From positions 1,740,074 to 1,804,073 of the forward strand of contig NW_024468510.1 in the NCBI RefSeq assembly GCF_001632365.1: a stretch of DNA of 64,000 nucleotides, given 5' to 3'. Positions 23,901 through 37,051 of the stretch are shown one piece after another. The position numbers and the translations under genes were made by a program. Numbering within the stretch: position 1 is the first letter of the stretch; each line of letters opens with the position of its first letter. The notes under the pieces were generated by a model. That model was not told where the DNA came from and did no database searches. It saw nothing but the letters and a program-made list of their open reading frames with translations. Source of the DNA: Laetiporus sulphureus 93-53. Its lineage: Eukaryota; Basidiomycota; Agaricomycetes; Polyporales; Laetiporaceae.

Positions 23901-26455
23901 TGAGATCTCATCACCTAACTCCGGAATGTTCATCATGGCCGGACACCAGGTAGAGTAGCGTCTTCCATCTGTCCCGTGATGATTTCCAGCACATAGTATC
24001 GATGGCTCTATGTCATGGTGTAGGTGTTCCTCGAGGTACTGACGTCCTCTAAGGCAGGCGCATTTGCGGGCTCCGAGTCTTATGCTCCCCCGACTAACGC
24101 AATTCTGTGACAAGCATTGGTGGTTCATGCATGTCCCTGGTGATATCGCTGACAGGCGTCAGTAAAGCAGCTAACCCATTCCTTTCATCATCATACGAGC
24201 ACTTGGAAGAGGGCTGTTAAAGGCGCCTGTCTTACCATCCCTGGCAGAACTTCCAAAAGGGTTGTGCATCCTCATTCATCACGATCCCCCCTTGCCACGC
24301 AACCCTTGACATTAGAACCGGCTGTCCTCCTCCCCCCGAATCCGCTATCCCCTCTTCCATGATCACCGCCTTCATTGCAATACATTAACCACCCCCGAGC
24401 TGGGAGGAGAAAATCGTGGATGCCCCGATCTGCCGCTTCTGCAAACCTTCTCGAGAGCGCTCCACGGCATTCTCTCACGTCGTCCACGCGAGTATTAGCA
24501 CGCTGTCTGCTCGTGGCATTTGTCCTGGTTCGAACGGATTCTGCTCGCACGTCCGTTCAATATATTGCTGCTCTCGCGCCACTAACGCACGCCTCGATAT
24601 CGCCCCTCATCGCCCCTCGGCGCTCAGGCGGTCTGCTGACCTCCTCTAGCGAGTTGGCTACTGCGACGCCTGCACTTGCGGGAAGTCCATTTGCCGTATC
24701 CGTGTGCGTCCCTGCCTCGCTCTTCTGATGTGCGAACTTTGAAGCGTTCTCGTGGTCTGGACCGTCATCGCCTTTAACACAAGTAAATTGTTGATCTTCG
24801 CCTTCTCTGGTTGCCGCTCTCCGTGTGACTTCTCACTCGGTTCTCTCTGCAAATGTGCTGGACGACGCTCTAGCTCGCTGCGCTATCTCTGTAACTATCT
24901 TGCGTCCGACTCTCGGGAAGCGAACTGGCCATACATTCGTGCCTTCGTCTTCGCCTTCGTTAGGGGCTGGTCTGCAGCCGACCTCACGACGAGCCCCCTG
25001 GGCCATTCTCGCTCGCACCGTTGACCGTGCGTACAGTATACGCGGCTCTGCAGAGTCTGGATCCTCATTCTATCCGCAACGTACCTGGTCGAGCCAGCGA
25101 TTGTCCGACCCACGGTGATGCGCTGCGATTGGCTGCGAGGGCGTACGCGCCGACGATGTGTCATGTGGCATGAGAAACGACGGGGCCCACGGCCCACGGG
25201 CTGCGGGCAAATCGAGGTGAGCGCGCAGTTTTCTCGGTCGTGCGTGAGATGGGCCCCCTCATGCGTTTGCTGTGCTGTCCTCAGCTTCTCGCTGGTTCTG
25301 AACTTCTGGAGGGGTCGCCTCGTGGCGCTTCGCTAGGGTGGGCGCCGCTCTCTGTCCGCCTGATTTGACGCGCTGCAAGTATCTCTGTCTCCTGAGTTGC
25401 GCGGCTGCGATTCGGATTCGTTGCTCTGGACTTTTTGGGTCTGGACCCTCCCTCGGCTCGTAATCATGATCAGGCCCGTCTTTGCCCAATCATCGGCGGC
25501 GCGAGCTGCTAATTCACGAATGTGCGTGTTGAGTTTGAAATTCATCGCTGGCGAATCAGAATATGGAGCGGGATACGCGAAGGCGCCTTGGGGCGCTGTA
25601 AAGGTGGCAGGTGTCCGCACCTCGTCGGGGGCGGCTTCGGACCGGCAGGCGTCGCACTGGCTCCATGGATGGATGGTATCAATATATGATGTACATACGA
25701 TCCCTACACAGCGCCCGTGCGCAGAGAATGCAGATAAGAGGTGGGATGGATATTGAGAGCTGCGCGTTAAGCGGCAGGCAGACAGGGCCTGCATATGGAA
25801 GAAGTGCGAATGGAATACAGCGAGGATGATACGGATGGCACGACGTCCGCTCAACGCACGGTCTATTTCGGCGATACTATACGGCCAACCCAAGGAGAGG
25901 GAATACTTTAGACATTGCGACACGACGATTACCCGCGACAGACGGTACCAGGTACGTACACGTGAACCCGAGAAGATGAGAGGACGAACACCAATGAACC
26001 CAATGAGAAGGGACGTCGTTCGGGACTGGTAATAGTCCGAGAGTGCGTGCGTGCATAATTCGATCGAGAGCAGCGGAGCTATTTACGAAAGATGGAAGGT
26101 GGGTGGCAGGCAAGGTGGATGTGAAGGGCGCTTAAGTATGATTGAAGGCGAACGAAAGATGCGAAGTCGAGTTCGAGCGATGCGAGCGGAAATGCAATGA
26201 TGCATGAAATGAGGCGAGAATAAACAGATGCAGATGCAGGAGCGGAAAATGAGACGAGCGCTGTGCGATGTGGGTGACTGAGCGTGCATGAGGGCAAGCA
26301 GGATGTGGGACAACATTCTACAAAGGAGGGCACGGGGAAGGCGCAGGGCGGCACTGTGGGCATTTTCGCGAGAAAAGCTTCGGTGTGGTGTGGTGTAGAT
26401 GTGCATGCTGAGTAAATGTCAACTGAGCAAGATCTTTGTGTTGTACCTGGCGTCG
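23901..26455. other. Long stretch without an assignable gene
   Basis: About 2.5 kb. Scattered open frames of 60-200 codons occur on both strands but I could not join any into a convincing multi-exon protein, and no RNA gene is evident. The 3' end of the preceding gene core may reach about 24165, and the last few hundred bases flank the minus-strand gene ending at 26456. Confidence 0.4.
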
Positions 26456-28260
26456 CTACTCGGCGCATACCGCAAGCTCAGTCACAGGCCTGCTCGACAC
26501 CGAGACAGTGTCGACCATCGTCTCCGCGTCGCTGACAAGGTCGCTCGCGACGCTCTTCGTCTGCGTCTTCGTGCGGGGCACGTGCGCAAACCCATACGAG
26601 TGCCGCCGTTGCTGTGTGGTGGCCACGAACACAGATCAGTCAAACGCAGCATGACGTCACGCGCATTGCGACTTACCACTCTTGGTCTCTTTGGCAAGCT
26701 CAACGTGGACAGCTGTGGCTCCTTGTCTGGCCCGGGCCGATCACGTTGCTTCTGCGTCCGTCCTACCGTGTCCCGCCCCCGCTCGCCGACGCGCTCACGT
26801 GCCCTGAACACCCGCGGCTTCGCCTCGCCCTGCCTCTCCTTCTCGTTTCCCTTCACTGTCTCCTCGCCTTCCTGCTTGACCCGTAACTCCGACGGCGGCC
26901 ATGAACAGCTTGACCCCGACCCCGACGACGCTGCGCGCGACATCGGCCACGGCGAGCTGCTGCTGCTGCTGCTGTTTGGGGCAAACATAGTCGCAGTCCA
27001 CATAGGCGGGGGAGAGACGCATAGCTCCGAGAGACTGAGCACGTATTCATGAGGCGAAGAAGTGTCCGGCTGATCTCTTGTACCGCTTCTTTGTCTTTCC
27101 TTGCCTGAGCGTCGTGAAGCATGGCTGAGTAGCGTAGCGGATGAGAATGACGGCACTCCCATGAGGGGGCGGCGCGTGGGCGAGGCCGGCGTGCTCGGTG
27201 ACGGCGGAGCCGTCTTGGACACGCCCGTCTGCGGGAAGGGATATTCTTCCAGTGCGCGCTCCTTGCCTTTGGTCTTGCGTTCCGGAGAGCGCGGCGCGTC
27301 AAACACCGGAGACGGCTTGAGAGTCGTGCCGGGTGAAGTCGTGGGAAGCTTGGGTGAAGGGGGAGATGATGACGGCTCGACGGATGCGGAAGAGGAAACG
27401 GAAGGAGAGCCAGATGCTGTTATTGTTGATGAAGGGCTGAGGAGGGTGGAGGAGGAGGAAACGATTGTAGAGGATGTGGAACGTTTCGAGCCTAACTTTG
27501 GACGCGTACCGGTATCAGCTGCACTGCTGCTGCTCCCCTCAACGCTATTCTCCACGTTAGTCGTCTGCCTCGTATTTACCCCAGACAACCTCGCCACCTC
27601 CTTACTTCCCATAGGCCACGCTGCGCCGCGCTCGTACTCGCCTCGTTGGTAGTCCCACAAAGGCGTCTTGGTGACAGCGGTGGGACTAAGGAACATGATA
27701 GGTGGGAACGGCGGGGGATCCGTGGGTGTCGGGTGCCCAGCACTCGGCGTCGAAGGTGGGCTGGAGGGCGTACGCTGGGCCTGGTGATGGGGCGAGCTCG
27801 CAACGGCCTGGGCAAGATGGACGAAGCCCGCGGCGCGCATGTTGGGACCGAGGATGGTGCGCGCGTCGATGGCCCCCTCGGAGTGTTTTGCGAGCTGGTG
27901 CTGAGTGAGAGCAGGGCGAGACCGTTGGCCTGCGGACGCTGCGGAGGTGCTGCCGATGTCTGCTAGAGGCGACATGGGCGAGCAGGGGGCAGGTGGATGG
28001 GAAGCATAGCCAGGCACGAGATGAAGGCGGGACGAGGTAAAAACAAACGACGTGCTGGCCTTGGAGGTGCTGGTGGGGGATGCACTCGAGCGAGTGGCCG
28101 GGATGCGCGGCGGGCCCTTGCAGTCGTCGAGGTTGATGGGCGGGGGCGGGGGGGTCCTGCGTTGCGGGGAGCAGGAGAGCGCTGCTCGGGAGGGGGAGGA
28201 GGACATCACGGCAACGGAGGGCAGCATGGCATGGTGGTGGATGGGAGCACGGAAAGCCAT
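26456..28260 (-). CDS. Ser/Pro/Thr-rich protein of unknown function
   Basis: Two exons: 26677-28260 and 26456-26611, joined through a GTAAGT donor; 579 aa if the ATG at 28260 is used (ATGs at 28227 and 28206 are alternatives). Unspliced, the frame continues into a very Arg-rich tail; the spliced tail reads QRRHSYGFAHVPRTKTQTKS then ASDLVSDAETMVDT, a far more normal composition, so I prefer splicing. The bulk is low-complexity Ser/Pro/Thr with islands such as HSEGAIDARTILGPNMRAAG, KTPLWDYQRGEYERGAAWPM and EYVLSLSELCVSPPPMWTAT. No domain recognised. Probably regulatory and disordered. Head-to-head with the aldehyde dehydrogenase gene. Confidence 0.65.
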
Positions 28261-28619
28261 AGGACGTCTGGGGACGTCTTTTGAGATTGTGGCCAAAGGG
28301 GGGACATCACAAGCGGACCAATTTGACGGGAACTCAATTTTGGCGCACGTCGTCCAGGCGCTTGTCCAGCGGTGTCCGTGGGCCTGGCAGCTGTCTGCAC
28401 CAGACGCCCATCCCAGTCTCCCGTCGAGAACCCTGCTCACACCGTCCTTATCTCGTGTCCCGCGCGCTTAGGACGCGCTCTCCCTCCTCCAAGACAGTAT
28501 GGCTTCTGCGCAGACGCGTGCTATCAGCTGCTATCTGCATGATACGCCCCCGTCTTCGCTCTCTGCCAGTGACTCGTCCCCGTCGCTATCTGCGTCAACC
28601 TGAACCCCTCCGCGCGAGC

Positions 28620-28626
28620 ATAAATA
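28620..28626 (+). promoter_or_regulatory. TATA-box candidate of the aldehyde dehydrogenase gene
   Basis: ATAAATA lies 66 bp before the start codon at 28686, a usual spacing, in the 425-bp region shared with the divergent Ser/Pro-rich protein gene. Confidence 0.45.
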
Positions 28627-28685
28627 TTCGCATTTATTCCCCATTTTTGCACCCCCGCATTTCCCTGCTCCATACTGCTAGCATC

Positions 28686-31600
28686 ATGTCCGCGAAACCA
28701 GTAGTACTTACGCTCAAGACAGGCAAGAAGCTGACCGTGCCCACGGGGCTTTTCATCAACAACGAGTTCGTCCCGTCGGTCGACTCGAAGGAGACCATCG
28801 AGTGCGTGTCGGCAGATTCCGCCGTTCCACCGTCCTGGCTCGAGCCTCTCCTCCCTTCTCTGCGATCCGTACAATCTTGACGCTGACACCGACACAGATG
28901 CATTAACCCCGCCACTGAAGAGGTCATCTGCTCCATCGTCGCCGGTACGTCCTGTCTCCTGTCTGCCTGCTCCAGATCCAGACCTTGCGTGCTGCCGCGA
29001 AACGCGATCGACGGTCTCCTGGCCACCTATCGGCACTCGCGGTCTCGGTGACCGCCAGCACGCACGACACGATCGACTCCCGTCTGATCGTATCCCTTCG
29101 GCATTCCGCTGCCTCTGTGCCCGTCCCCTCGCTGACGGACGGATCCAGGTTCGGCCAAGGACATCGACGTTGCAGTCGCCGCCGCGCGTGCGGCGTTCAA
29201 GACCACCTGGGGCAAGAACGTCACCGGCATCGACCGCGCGCGTCTCATCAACAAGCTCGCAGATCTCATCGAGCGCGATGCACAGGAGCTTGCCGAGCTC
29301 GAAACCCTCAACAACGGCAAGCCCCTCAAGGTCGCAAGGTGCGCGCAACCTCCGCCGTATTAAGTCCGTACGCTGACTGTATGCGCGTGATTTGGTGGTT
29401 TATAGAGATTTTGACATTGGCGATAGCGTCGCCTGCCTGCGATACTACGCCGGATGGGCCGATAAGATTGTCGGCCAGGTGAGCTTTGTGCCTTCGATGT
29501 GAACTGTATGCTCCTTTGCGCGGGAATGCCCTGCACTGGGACATGTTTCCAGTGCAATTTTGTGCCCATGCTTTCCTGTCACGGGGCCCAACACGAAGAA
29601 CGTGGACGGGATCCACCCCACTTCTGGCGCGCCGCATGGCACTAAGCTACAATTCTGTCTCGGTGGGCGCGGTACTAGAAGCTTTCTCTTGATGAATGCG
29701 CCCTTACCTGCGGCTATCGATCCGCCGGTAAATGGCGGAACATTGAGAGTGATATCTCGTTGAATTAGATCTCCAAAGTTTCCTTTCAGGGAGATTGGGG
29801 TCACCAGGCAAAGATAGCTGCTGGGGGTCACCACGCTGGTAGATCTGACAGACAGGTCGCTGCCTGCTGCTCATCTGCATCTCTGGGAGGAGTGTAGGCT
29901 GATGTTTTCGTTCTTTGTTCCCATGGTTGTTGTGATGGGTTGTGTGATGCTTTCGTTTGGTCCGCTGTCGTCGGGATGTTGGATGTTGGTGGCTGACCGT
30001 CGTTGCTGCAGAGCCTCGAGGTGGATAACAAGACGAAGATGGCATTCACGAAGCACGATCCGATCGGGGTCTGTGGCCAGATGTGCGTTCCCTCCCTTCT
30101 CTTTGTATGGACTTCTGTGTTGCACGCATATATTCGCTCTTCCATGTATTTATGCACCCGTTCCCTGCGTATCATCCGTGCGAGCCTTCGGACCCCCGTT
30201 GATCGCGCGACTGTTACCTTCCTCCCCCTTCCCTCTCCCACGCTCCAGCCGACCATGGATACTACACCCATAACACGTCTCCCTTTTGTCATCCCCCGTT
30301 CGTCCAGTTCTTGTCCTTCTGACACCGCGGCCGCACAGCGTCCCATGGAATTATCCCATCAACATGTGGTATGTACATACTTCCAATTGCAGTCCTTTCC
30401 CCCGGTGCTCGCATCACACTGCCTCCCTTCCCACCAATGCCCTGATGCTCCGCCCCGTGTGCATCGAATTGATCGGTGGCTCGATCTACCGTGATTCTGA
30501 GTTCGGGTGCACTGTATGCCGTCAACGGGCATAAGACGGTACGATCGGCTCTTCCGTTCTGTCGTTGAGTCGTGAGGCGGGGTATGGACGTATGCAGGCG
30601 AGGAGAGGAAGAGAATGTGATTCGGGCTGCGAGGGAATACTGGTAGGTGATTGTGCTGACGGCGATCGCGACGCAGGTCATGGAAGGTCGCCCCTGCGCT
30701 TGCATGCGGATGCACGATCGTGATGAAGCCATCGGAGATCACACCGCTCACTGCGCTGGTGAGTAACATCCTTGGCCGTTTCACCTCTTCATTCTCCATC
30801 TCCTGTCTTTCCTATCGGTGTGCTGCTTATCAATCCGCCTTCGGGTCTCGGTCTGTCCGCTTGCATGTTTTTCGTAACGTATTTCGCTTCCGGCCTTTGC
30901 GGTTCACCATCAGATGAGGGGTTGAGAGCCAGGCCTCTCGTGAGGCCTGTCCTTTCAGCCGCATCACAACAATGTTATGGAGGAACGTGCAATTTGATGC
31001 GCGTTCATGTGAATGCGCTTCCGCGTTGGGTTCACCGTTTGCGTTTCGCCGCGTTGCTGCCTTCGGGTTTCGGTGTCAATAACCTCGGCTCTTCGAGGTC
31101 GAATGAAACGGTGCGGTGCGGTGTTTCGGATGTGCCGTTTTTGAAATGCTTTGGCTGGGATCGCCGTCCGTTGTATGGATTCGAGATTGTCCCACCATTT
31201 CATTTTGATGCTTCTGGCGCGAACGTTTGTTGTGCGTCGAGGCAAACGCCGTCGGGTGCGTTTGCAAGGGGTGGGTTTGGTGGACCAAGTTTCGTCTCGA
31301 CGCGCCGCACATGATTTTGTCTATTTGCTGCCATGCCGTACGTCGGGGCTCGCATCGGTTCCGTACAGGTGCCGAAGTCGCGAGTCGTGGTTGCAGAGTG
31401 CATGTCTCCTGACTCCACTACGCCGGCCACCGTTGACCGTCCAGCTTCGCCCCAAATGCAGCCGCGGGACTGGGGACATGCATATCAACCAGACTCCACG
31501 CCATCTCACAGGGATCTTCGCGGGCGGGAGTAGCGCTGCTCGGGGTCAGGACGGGGGCTTTTGGCGGCGAGAAGGCTAAGGCTAATGGTTGGCTCCCGGT

Positions 31601-33820
31601 AGGCTTCGTTGCCTATCGCAGCGATTACCTGCGGGAAGTTGTGTGCATGCGCTGGTTGTGATTCGCGATGGGAGGCGAAGACGTTCGAGGGTTCTTCTGC
31701 GATTGTGTTATCGGTTCTGCTGGGGTATGCGGGATTCTCGCGTGCCGTACGGCGCCTGGCTATAAGCTCAAAAGCGTTGCGCATGGTTGATGTCCGTTTT
31801 GAACCCTGAACCTTGCTGTGCTTTCTCTTCGACATACGTCGACCGCCTGATCCTGCCACTTGACCTGCTTGACTATGGTGCTGATTGATACGTCCCCTAC
31901 AGAAATTGTCGGAACTGGTCGTCGAGGCGGGGTACAGTACAGGTCCCTAGTGGTAATCGTCGAAATCGCTGATGATGTCTTTGTGTCGGTCCCAGTTTCC
32001 CTCCTGGGGTCGTCAACACCGTCCCTTCACTCGGATCGGTCGGAGGAGCCGCGCTGTCTTCACATATGGATGTGGATAAGGTAGCGTTCACGGGGAGCAC
32101 TATTACGGGTCGGAGAGTAATGGAAGCAGCGGCGAAGAGCAACCTGAAGAAGGTGCGCAGGAAAAAATATGCTACTCTGCCCACAGACTGGCTCGCTCAC
32201 CCCACTATTCCTCTCTCGCGCTGCTCCGCCCACCAATTGCTGGGAACAGGTGGGCCTCGAGCTCGGCGGCAAGTCTCCGCACATCATCTTCGAGTCTGCG
32301 GACCTCGACCAAGGTGCGTTCCTTCGGGCGATGTAGTTATGCCAGCGCGTGTCTCATGCCAGCGGCCCGTCGCTATAAATCCCCCGCAGCGGCCAACTGG
32401 ACGGCCCTTGGTATCCTGTACAACAGCGGCCAGGACTGCACGGCCGGATCTCGGTTGTTCGTGCAAGAAACCATCTACGACAAGTTCATGTCGGTGGGTC
32501 CCCGGCGCATTACCACGCTTCTTCTTGAGGATCATGACCGCTCACGTTACGGAGCAGATCTTGGTGGCGAAGTTCAAGGAGCTCGTCGTTGGGGACGGAC
32601 TGGATGAGGACGTGACCGGTGGCCCTGTGGTGCGTGTCTCCCGTCAAATTCGGACATATTGTCCACCATTGCTTCCGCCACTTGGAGTGTCTTCTCACAT
32701 TCACTGCGTTTTACGTACACCTGGAGTCGCGAACCTTAACCCCAATCCGGGTCCCGCCCAAGGGGTCAGCTGCCTGTGGCTTCGGACCTAAGTTCCGCTG
32801 TTTATTCCTCTATGCAATGATCGCTTGCGCATCTGTCATGGGAAATATGTTGCTGATAGCGTTGCCGCAGGTGTCTAAGATGCAGTATGACAAAATTTTC
32901 CGTTATATCGGCTATGGCAAGGAGGAAGGTGCTAAACTCATCCTGGGTGGCGAGAAGCGCGCGAGCAAGGGCTACTTTGTGGATCCTACCAGTGAGTTTG
33001 TAAGAGTGGAATCTGCTGTAGTTGTAAAGATGGTCGTTTGTAGTCTTCACGGATGTCACACCGAACATGAAAATTGTGAGCACAGAACGAGCTCCTTACG
33101 ATTATTTGTTGAGTTGACGCGTTGCGATTGCAGTTCCAAGATGAGATATTTGGTCCTGTTCTAGCGGTGACCAAGTTCAAGACCGAGGAGGAGGCTATCG
33201 AACTGGCTAACAACACGCTGTACGGCCTTGGTGCCGGTTTGCACTCCAGTATGTGCTTGTTGTCTCTCATTTTGGCCAGGTCCGCGGAGTTATCTGTAGC
33301 TTTCGCAACCTCCGGGCATGTCGGAGGAGGCTGTGCACGAGCGCTTTGCATTCGTCTCGCTTGGAGACTGATGCGCACTATGAGCTATGAGGCAAAGCGT
33401 ACTGATTATCGTGGATAGATGATGCAAACCAGTGCATGCGCGTTTCGAACGAACTAGAGGCTGGCACTGTGCGTGTATCTCCGTTCAGCTTATTAGTCCT
33501 AGCTCAATGCGGCGTCGCAGGTCTGGGTGAACCAGTACAACTTGCTATCGAACAACGTGCCTTTCGGAGGCAAAAAGCAGAGCGGTATCGGTGCGTCTAA
33601 ATCTTCTGACTAGTTCATGATTTTGGGCGCGGCGTGCACGCGCGCTCTTGGCAGATCCTGCCAACGAGCGTGCTGTGGTGCCTGATGAGTTGACACGAAG
33701 AACGTGTGTTGACGATGAGTTTCGGCAGGGCGAGAGCTCGGCAGCTATGCGCTGGAGGAGTACATCTCTGTCAAGGCGGTCCACTGGAACTTTGGCGAGA
33801 AGCTGGGCTGGCCGCTGTAG
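28686..33820 (+). CDS. NAD(P)+-dependent aldehyde dehydrogenase
   Basis: Oxidises aldehydes to acids; family ALDH1/2-like, probably cytosolic as no presequence is seen. Eighteen exons: 28686-28801, 28898-28944, 29149-29338, 29406-29478, 30012-30082, 30339-30368, 30677-30758, 31903-31931, 31996-32152, 32250-32313, 32390-32493, 32558-32629, 32871-32991, 33044-33075, 33134-33248, 33419-33468, 33521-33590, 33729-33820. Exon lengths close to 504 aa. Key parts: [48 protein letters not shown] (cofactor loop), LELGGKSP with the general-base Glu, [14 protein letters not shown] with the catalytic Cys, [29 protein letters not shown]. Introns 4-7 are unusually long (533, 256, 308 and 1144 bp) beside the 50-100 bp norm. 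Confidence 0.95.
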
Positions 33821-36073
33821 ATCGCTTATTGTAAGGCGTTGTGACGATCTAGGCATCGGCTGTCGAAGGGAATGGCATTTAAAAAGGAAATGGCGTTAAT
33901 GAAGGATCTTGCACTGTAATTGCGACAGTGCGTGTATTTGCTAGGATACGTAATTGATCTGTGTCGCTTTCAACAAAGAACAGTTGCTGTTCCGATACTC
34001 GAGAAGACGGTTTGCATATGTCCAATGAACAAATCGGTGTTGGCGTTCCGGTCCAAGAAACAGCTGCTGTTCCGATATTTGAGAAGATAGCCTGCGTACG
34101 TTCAATGAAACAATCGGCTTTGGCGTTTCGGTCGGACACGTTGACGTTGGCCAAGTGCAGGAGGAGCGTCATGTGGCGTAACTTACGACGATCACATTCG
34201 GCCATCATATCGGGCTTCTGCGGGGTACGCTCTAACTTATGAAACCATCGGCGGAACCGGCGGAACCGTTATGTGCTGCCAGGTACAGGCGTATTTGCAT
34301 TATCGCCTAGCCTCCGCATGCCGATTTCATGCCGAAACATATAATTGGATCACGAATGAATTGACGAGCAGGGAGGGGACGGTCTTTGCCCGCATCCGAC
34401 GGGGACGTAGAAGTGATGCACACGACTTTCCTGTGCAGAACCAGGAAAGTGCGGAACTTCGCATCGAGTCGGCTTGGCACTGACGATTGCCGTTTGGACG
34501 ACCAAGTCCGTGCTGCAGCGTCTATGCATGCCGAACTCCGGCGAGGACAACTTCCACACTGGACCCTTTGGTGCGCCACAACGAACTGCACCTTCGTGTT
34601 TCCGCACGATGGCAAGTTCGAAATTAAAGCTTGTGCCCATGGCTACGTGCAGTGCCCGCGTTTGCTGCGAGCTGTGTACAGGGGTATCCATGCTTGAAAT
34701 TTCGTCCAGGTCGGCTGGAACATGCTGATCTGGCTATTGCAAAGCAGGGGCACAAATGCTTCCCACTCTCGCCACGTCTAGCCGCGCAACAATGTCCGCC
34801 GACACCGCGCCCGGCTCCCTGACTGCATACGAATTTGTTATCTTCCTCAACGTCCGGCGTTCTTTTCACAATATGGGTTCATCCAGCCTGCTGTTCCGGG
34901 CAGGCGCGAACGAATGATGGTGCGGGATAGCACGGCAGAGCAGTGAATATGTCTAGATCTCGGACACTAGAATTGAATGCGTGCTGGATTCGTCGAGCTC
35001 CGCCGGACTCTGTGCAAGTGTCACAGAGATCCGTTTGTGCCCGTGGTCTCTGGCTGCAGGTACCTGCTCATGCATTAATGAACCTGAATGATGGATCCTC
35101 CTCCGTTCTTATCGGCGTGATCGTCGTTTTCTGATAGCGTGGGGACGAACGTGGTCATAGTTCGTACGGATCTATAGAACGAAAGTCGCGCTTAGCAACC
35201 GTCGTATGCTCGCTCTTCTCATCAAGTCTTCGCTGCAGTTCTATCATGTCGCAGTCGAGTCAAGTTGCGGCTGTGTCCGTGCACTAGCAGACAGCGACAT
35301 GACATTGACGTTACACGAAAGTGGCTTACTCATCCACTGCTGATGGAGCCATCACGAAAGCTGACGCCGCTTCCTTCTCTTTGTATTCATTTAGGCATGG
35401 CGTGACCAATGCATACACGCCTGTCGCAGCATGGTGATATATCGGCACGCCAGACGGGCTCGCCGACCGTCTAGAACCTACAAACGATCACCACGCCTGC
35501 AGATCAGCGCCAGGAAAGGCTTACCGAGCTGTTTTTGTTGCCCATTGGATAAATTCACTGCATGATTAACAGAGAACCCTCTCCACGGGCGTCATCCAGG
35601 CAAGCTGAGCAAGCACCAAATTTATTCTATAGGCGTTCGTGGCATGGTTAATAATACAGCGGGATCCGGTCAACAAAAGTGCGAATAATATAATGATACA
35701 GCAGGAAGTATTAGCTACAATGGTAACCTGAATCATACGAAACATCAGATGGAGACGCTTGCGCGAGATAGCAACGACGTATGGAGTTGGGGAAGAAGCA
35801 GGGATAATTGTTGGCTGTCCAGACAATGAAACAGGTTCTCAAAATTTGCGGTAGCGCGGGTTGTGCTGTGCTAATTGCAATGTCAGCAGAGCCCGGCGAA
35901 CACGAGGCCATCACGCACAGTGGGGTCCATCCATTCCCCGTACGTGCTTTCGGGGGACATCACTCCTGTGGAGACAGCATAGAACCCTTGCTGACTGTGT
36001 TGATCTTGATAGGCATATTCCGTTCTGCCACACGCCTCGGTAAAAACGCGTCCCCGGATGCAGAGATCCACAC
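33821..36073. other. Gene-poor stretch downstream of the aldehyde dehydrogenase
   Basis: 2.25 kb with no convincing gene on either strand. It contains a tandem 80-bp duplication (see 33975-34134). Short frames, including one of 103 codons near 34386, show no known motif. Confidence 0.5.
33975..34134. repeat. Imperfect 80-bp tandem duplication
   Basis: Two adjacent units (33975-34054 and 34055-34134) share blocks such as CTGTTCCGATA, GAGAAGA, TTCAATGAA/TCCAATGAA and TTGGCGTT in the same order and spacing. By eye roughly 80% identical. Function unknown. Confidence 0.75.
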
Positions 36074-36968
36074 TCACGCATGCTCGCTAGACGGTATCGT
36101 CTGCACATATGGCTGGCCTGCGCCCGCGCCATAATCCGCCAACGAGCCTTGGTAAAATCCAGCACTTCGGCTGCCGCTATACGTGTCGTACGGCAAGAAA
36201 CCAGTATCGTCAAGAAGAGACGAGGTCTGCGGCGTCTGCAGCCGTTGTGATGAGCACTGCATGTCACCGCTCAAGGGGTTCGGCTGATAGACTTCATGAT
36301 GTGGCACGCCCAATGCCGCAGGCGCCGACTGCACCATCTCAGGCATATAGCCTTGCATCTGCGTTTGTAAAACATGTGCGTTCTGCCAGTCGCCCTGCTC
36401 CAAAACGTAGCCGCTGTAGCCAGTACCGGGGAACATCTGGCTCGGATGCTGCGAGGGGGAGGGAGTGGTGGACATCGACCGGGATGTTGGTGAGGCAGGG
36501 TAGGCGGAGAGAGTGATTCCAGCGGAGACTTGTTGCGCAGACGCCGCGGCAGCAGCGGCGAGTTTCTGCTGCTGTATCGGTATGTACTCGCACTTGACCC
36601 CCTTTTTCTCACAACGCTCGCATTGCGGCGTACCCCCGGTACACTGACAATAGTGGATATCAGCCTAGGCCTCGATAAGTTATCGCACTACTGTGAGGCG
36701 CGTACCTTTACTTGACGTCTGCGGCACTCCGTGCATGCAATTGGCGTGCGCTTGCTTCTCACAACGGGAGTAAGCAACGTCTGCTCATACGGGCCGCGTT
36801 CACGACTTTGGGCTGTGGATAGGCGCACAATGTCATGAGAACGACTGATGTATACCGTGATAAGCAGTACAACTTACAAGGACTGGAGCGGTGGCCGCTA
36901 CCGTTGCTCTTGGTTCTCGAGGGACCGACGTAGCCCGCGCGCTCTCCGCCGAGGTTGGTCATGTCCAT
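36074..36968 (-). CDS. Small Zn2Cys6 (Gal4-type) transcription factor
   Basis: Three exons (36878-36968, 36706-36812, 36074-36643), 255 aa. The binuclear zinc cluster spans the second intron: IACTECRRRQVK then CTGGTPQCERCEKKGVKCEY, giving the six cysteines with the usual spacing of the family. It is preceded by a basic arm (VVRSKRTP). After the cluster come a poly-Ala run, then a Ser/Pro/Gln/Tyr-rich tail without a fungal_trans middle homology domain. Acts as a DNA-binding regulator in the nucleus; targets unknown. A TATA box and an inverted CCAAT box lie 85-100 bp upstream. Confidence 0.85.
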
Positions 36969-37051
36969 GATAGAAGAAACAAAGTACCGGGGAGGTGTGG
37001 GGGGACGCGCTCGGTGAGGATAGTGGGGCGGCAGCAACACGAGCACGGTGG

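Noticed and set aside
24525..24545. GGTTCGAAC, a tRNA B-box look-alike
   Set aside because: No A-box, acceptor stem or cloverleaf can be drawn upstream.
30772..31314. 180-codon open frame inside aldehyde dehydrogenase intron 7
   Set aside because: No motif, atypical composition, and splicing around it restores the conserved enzyme exactly.
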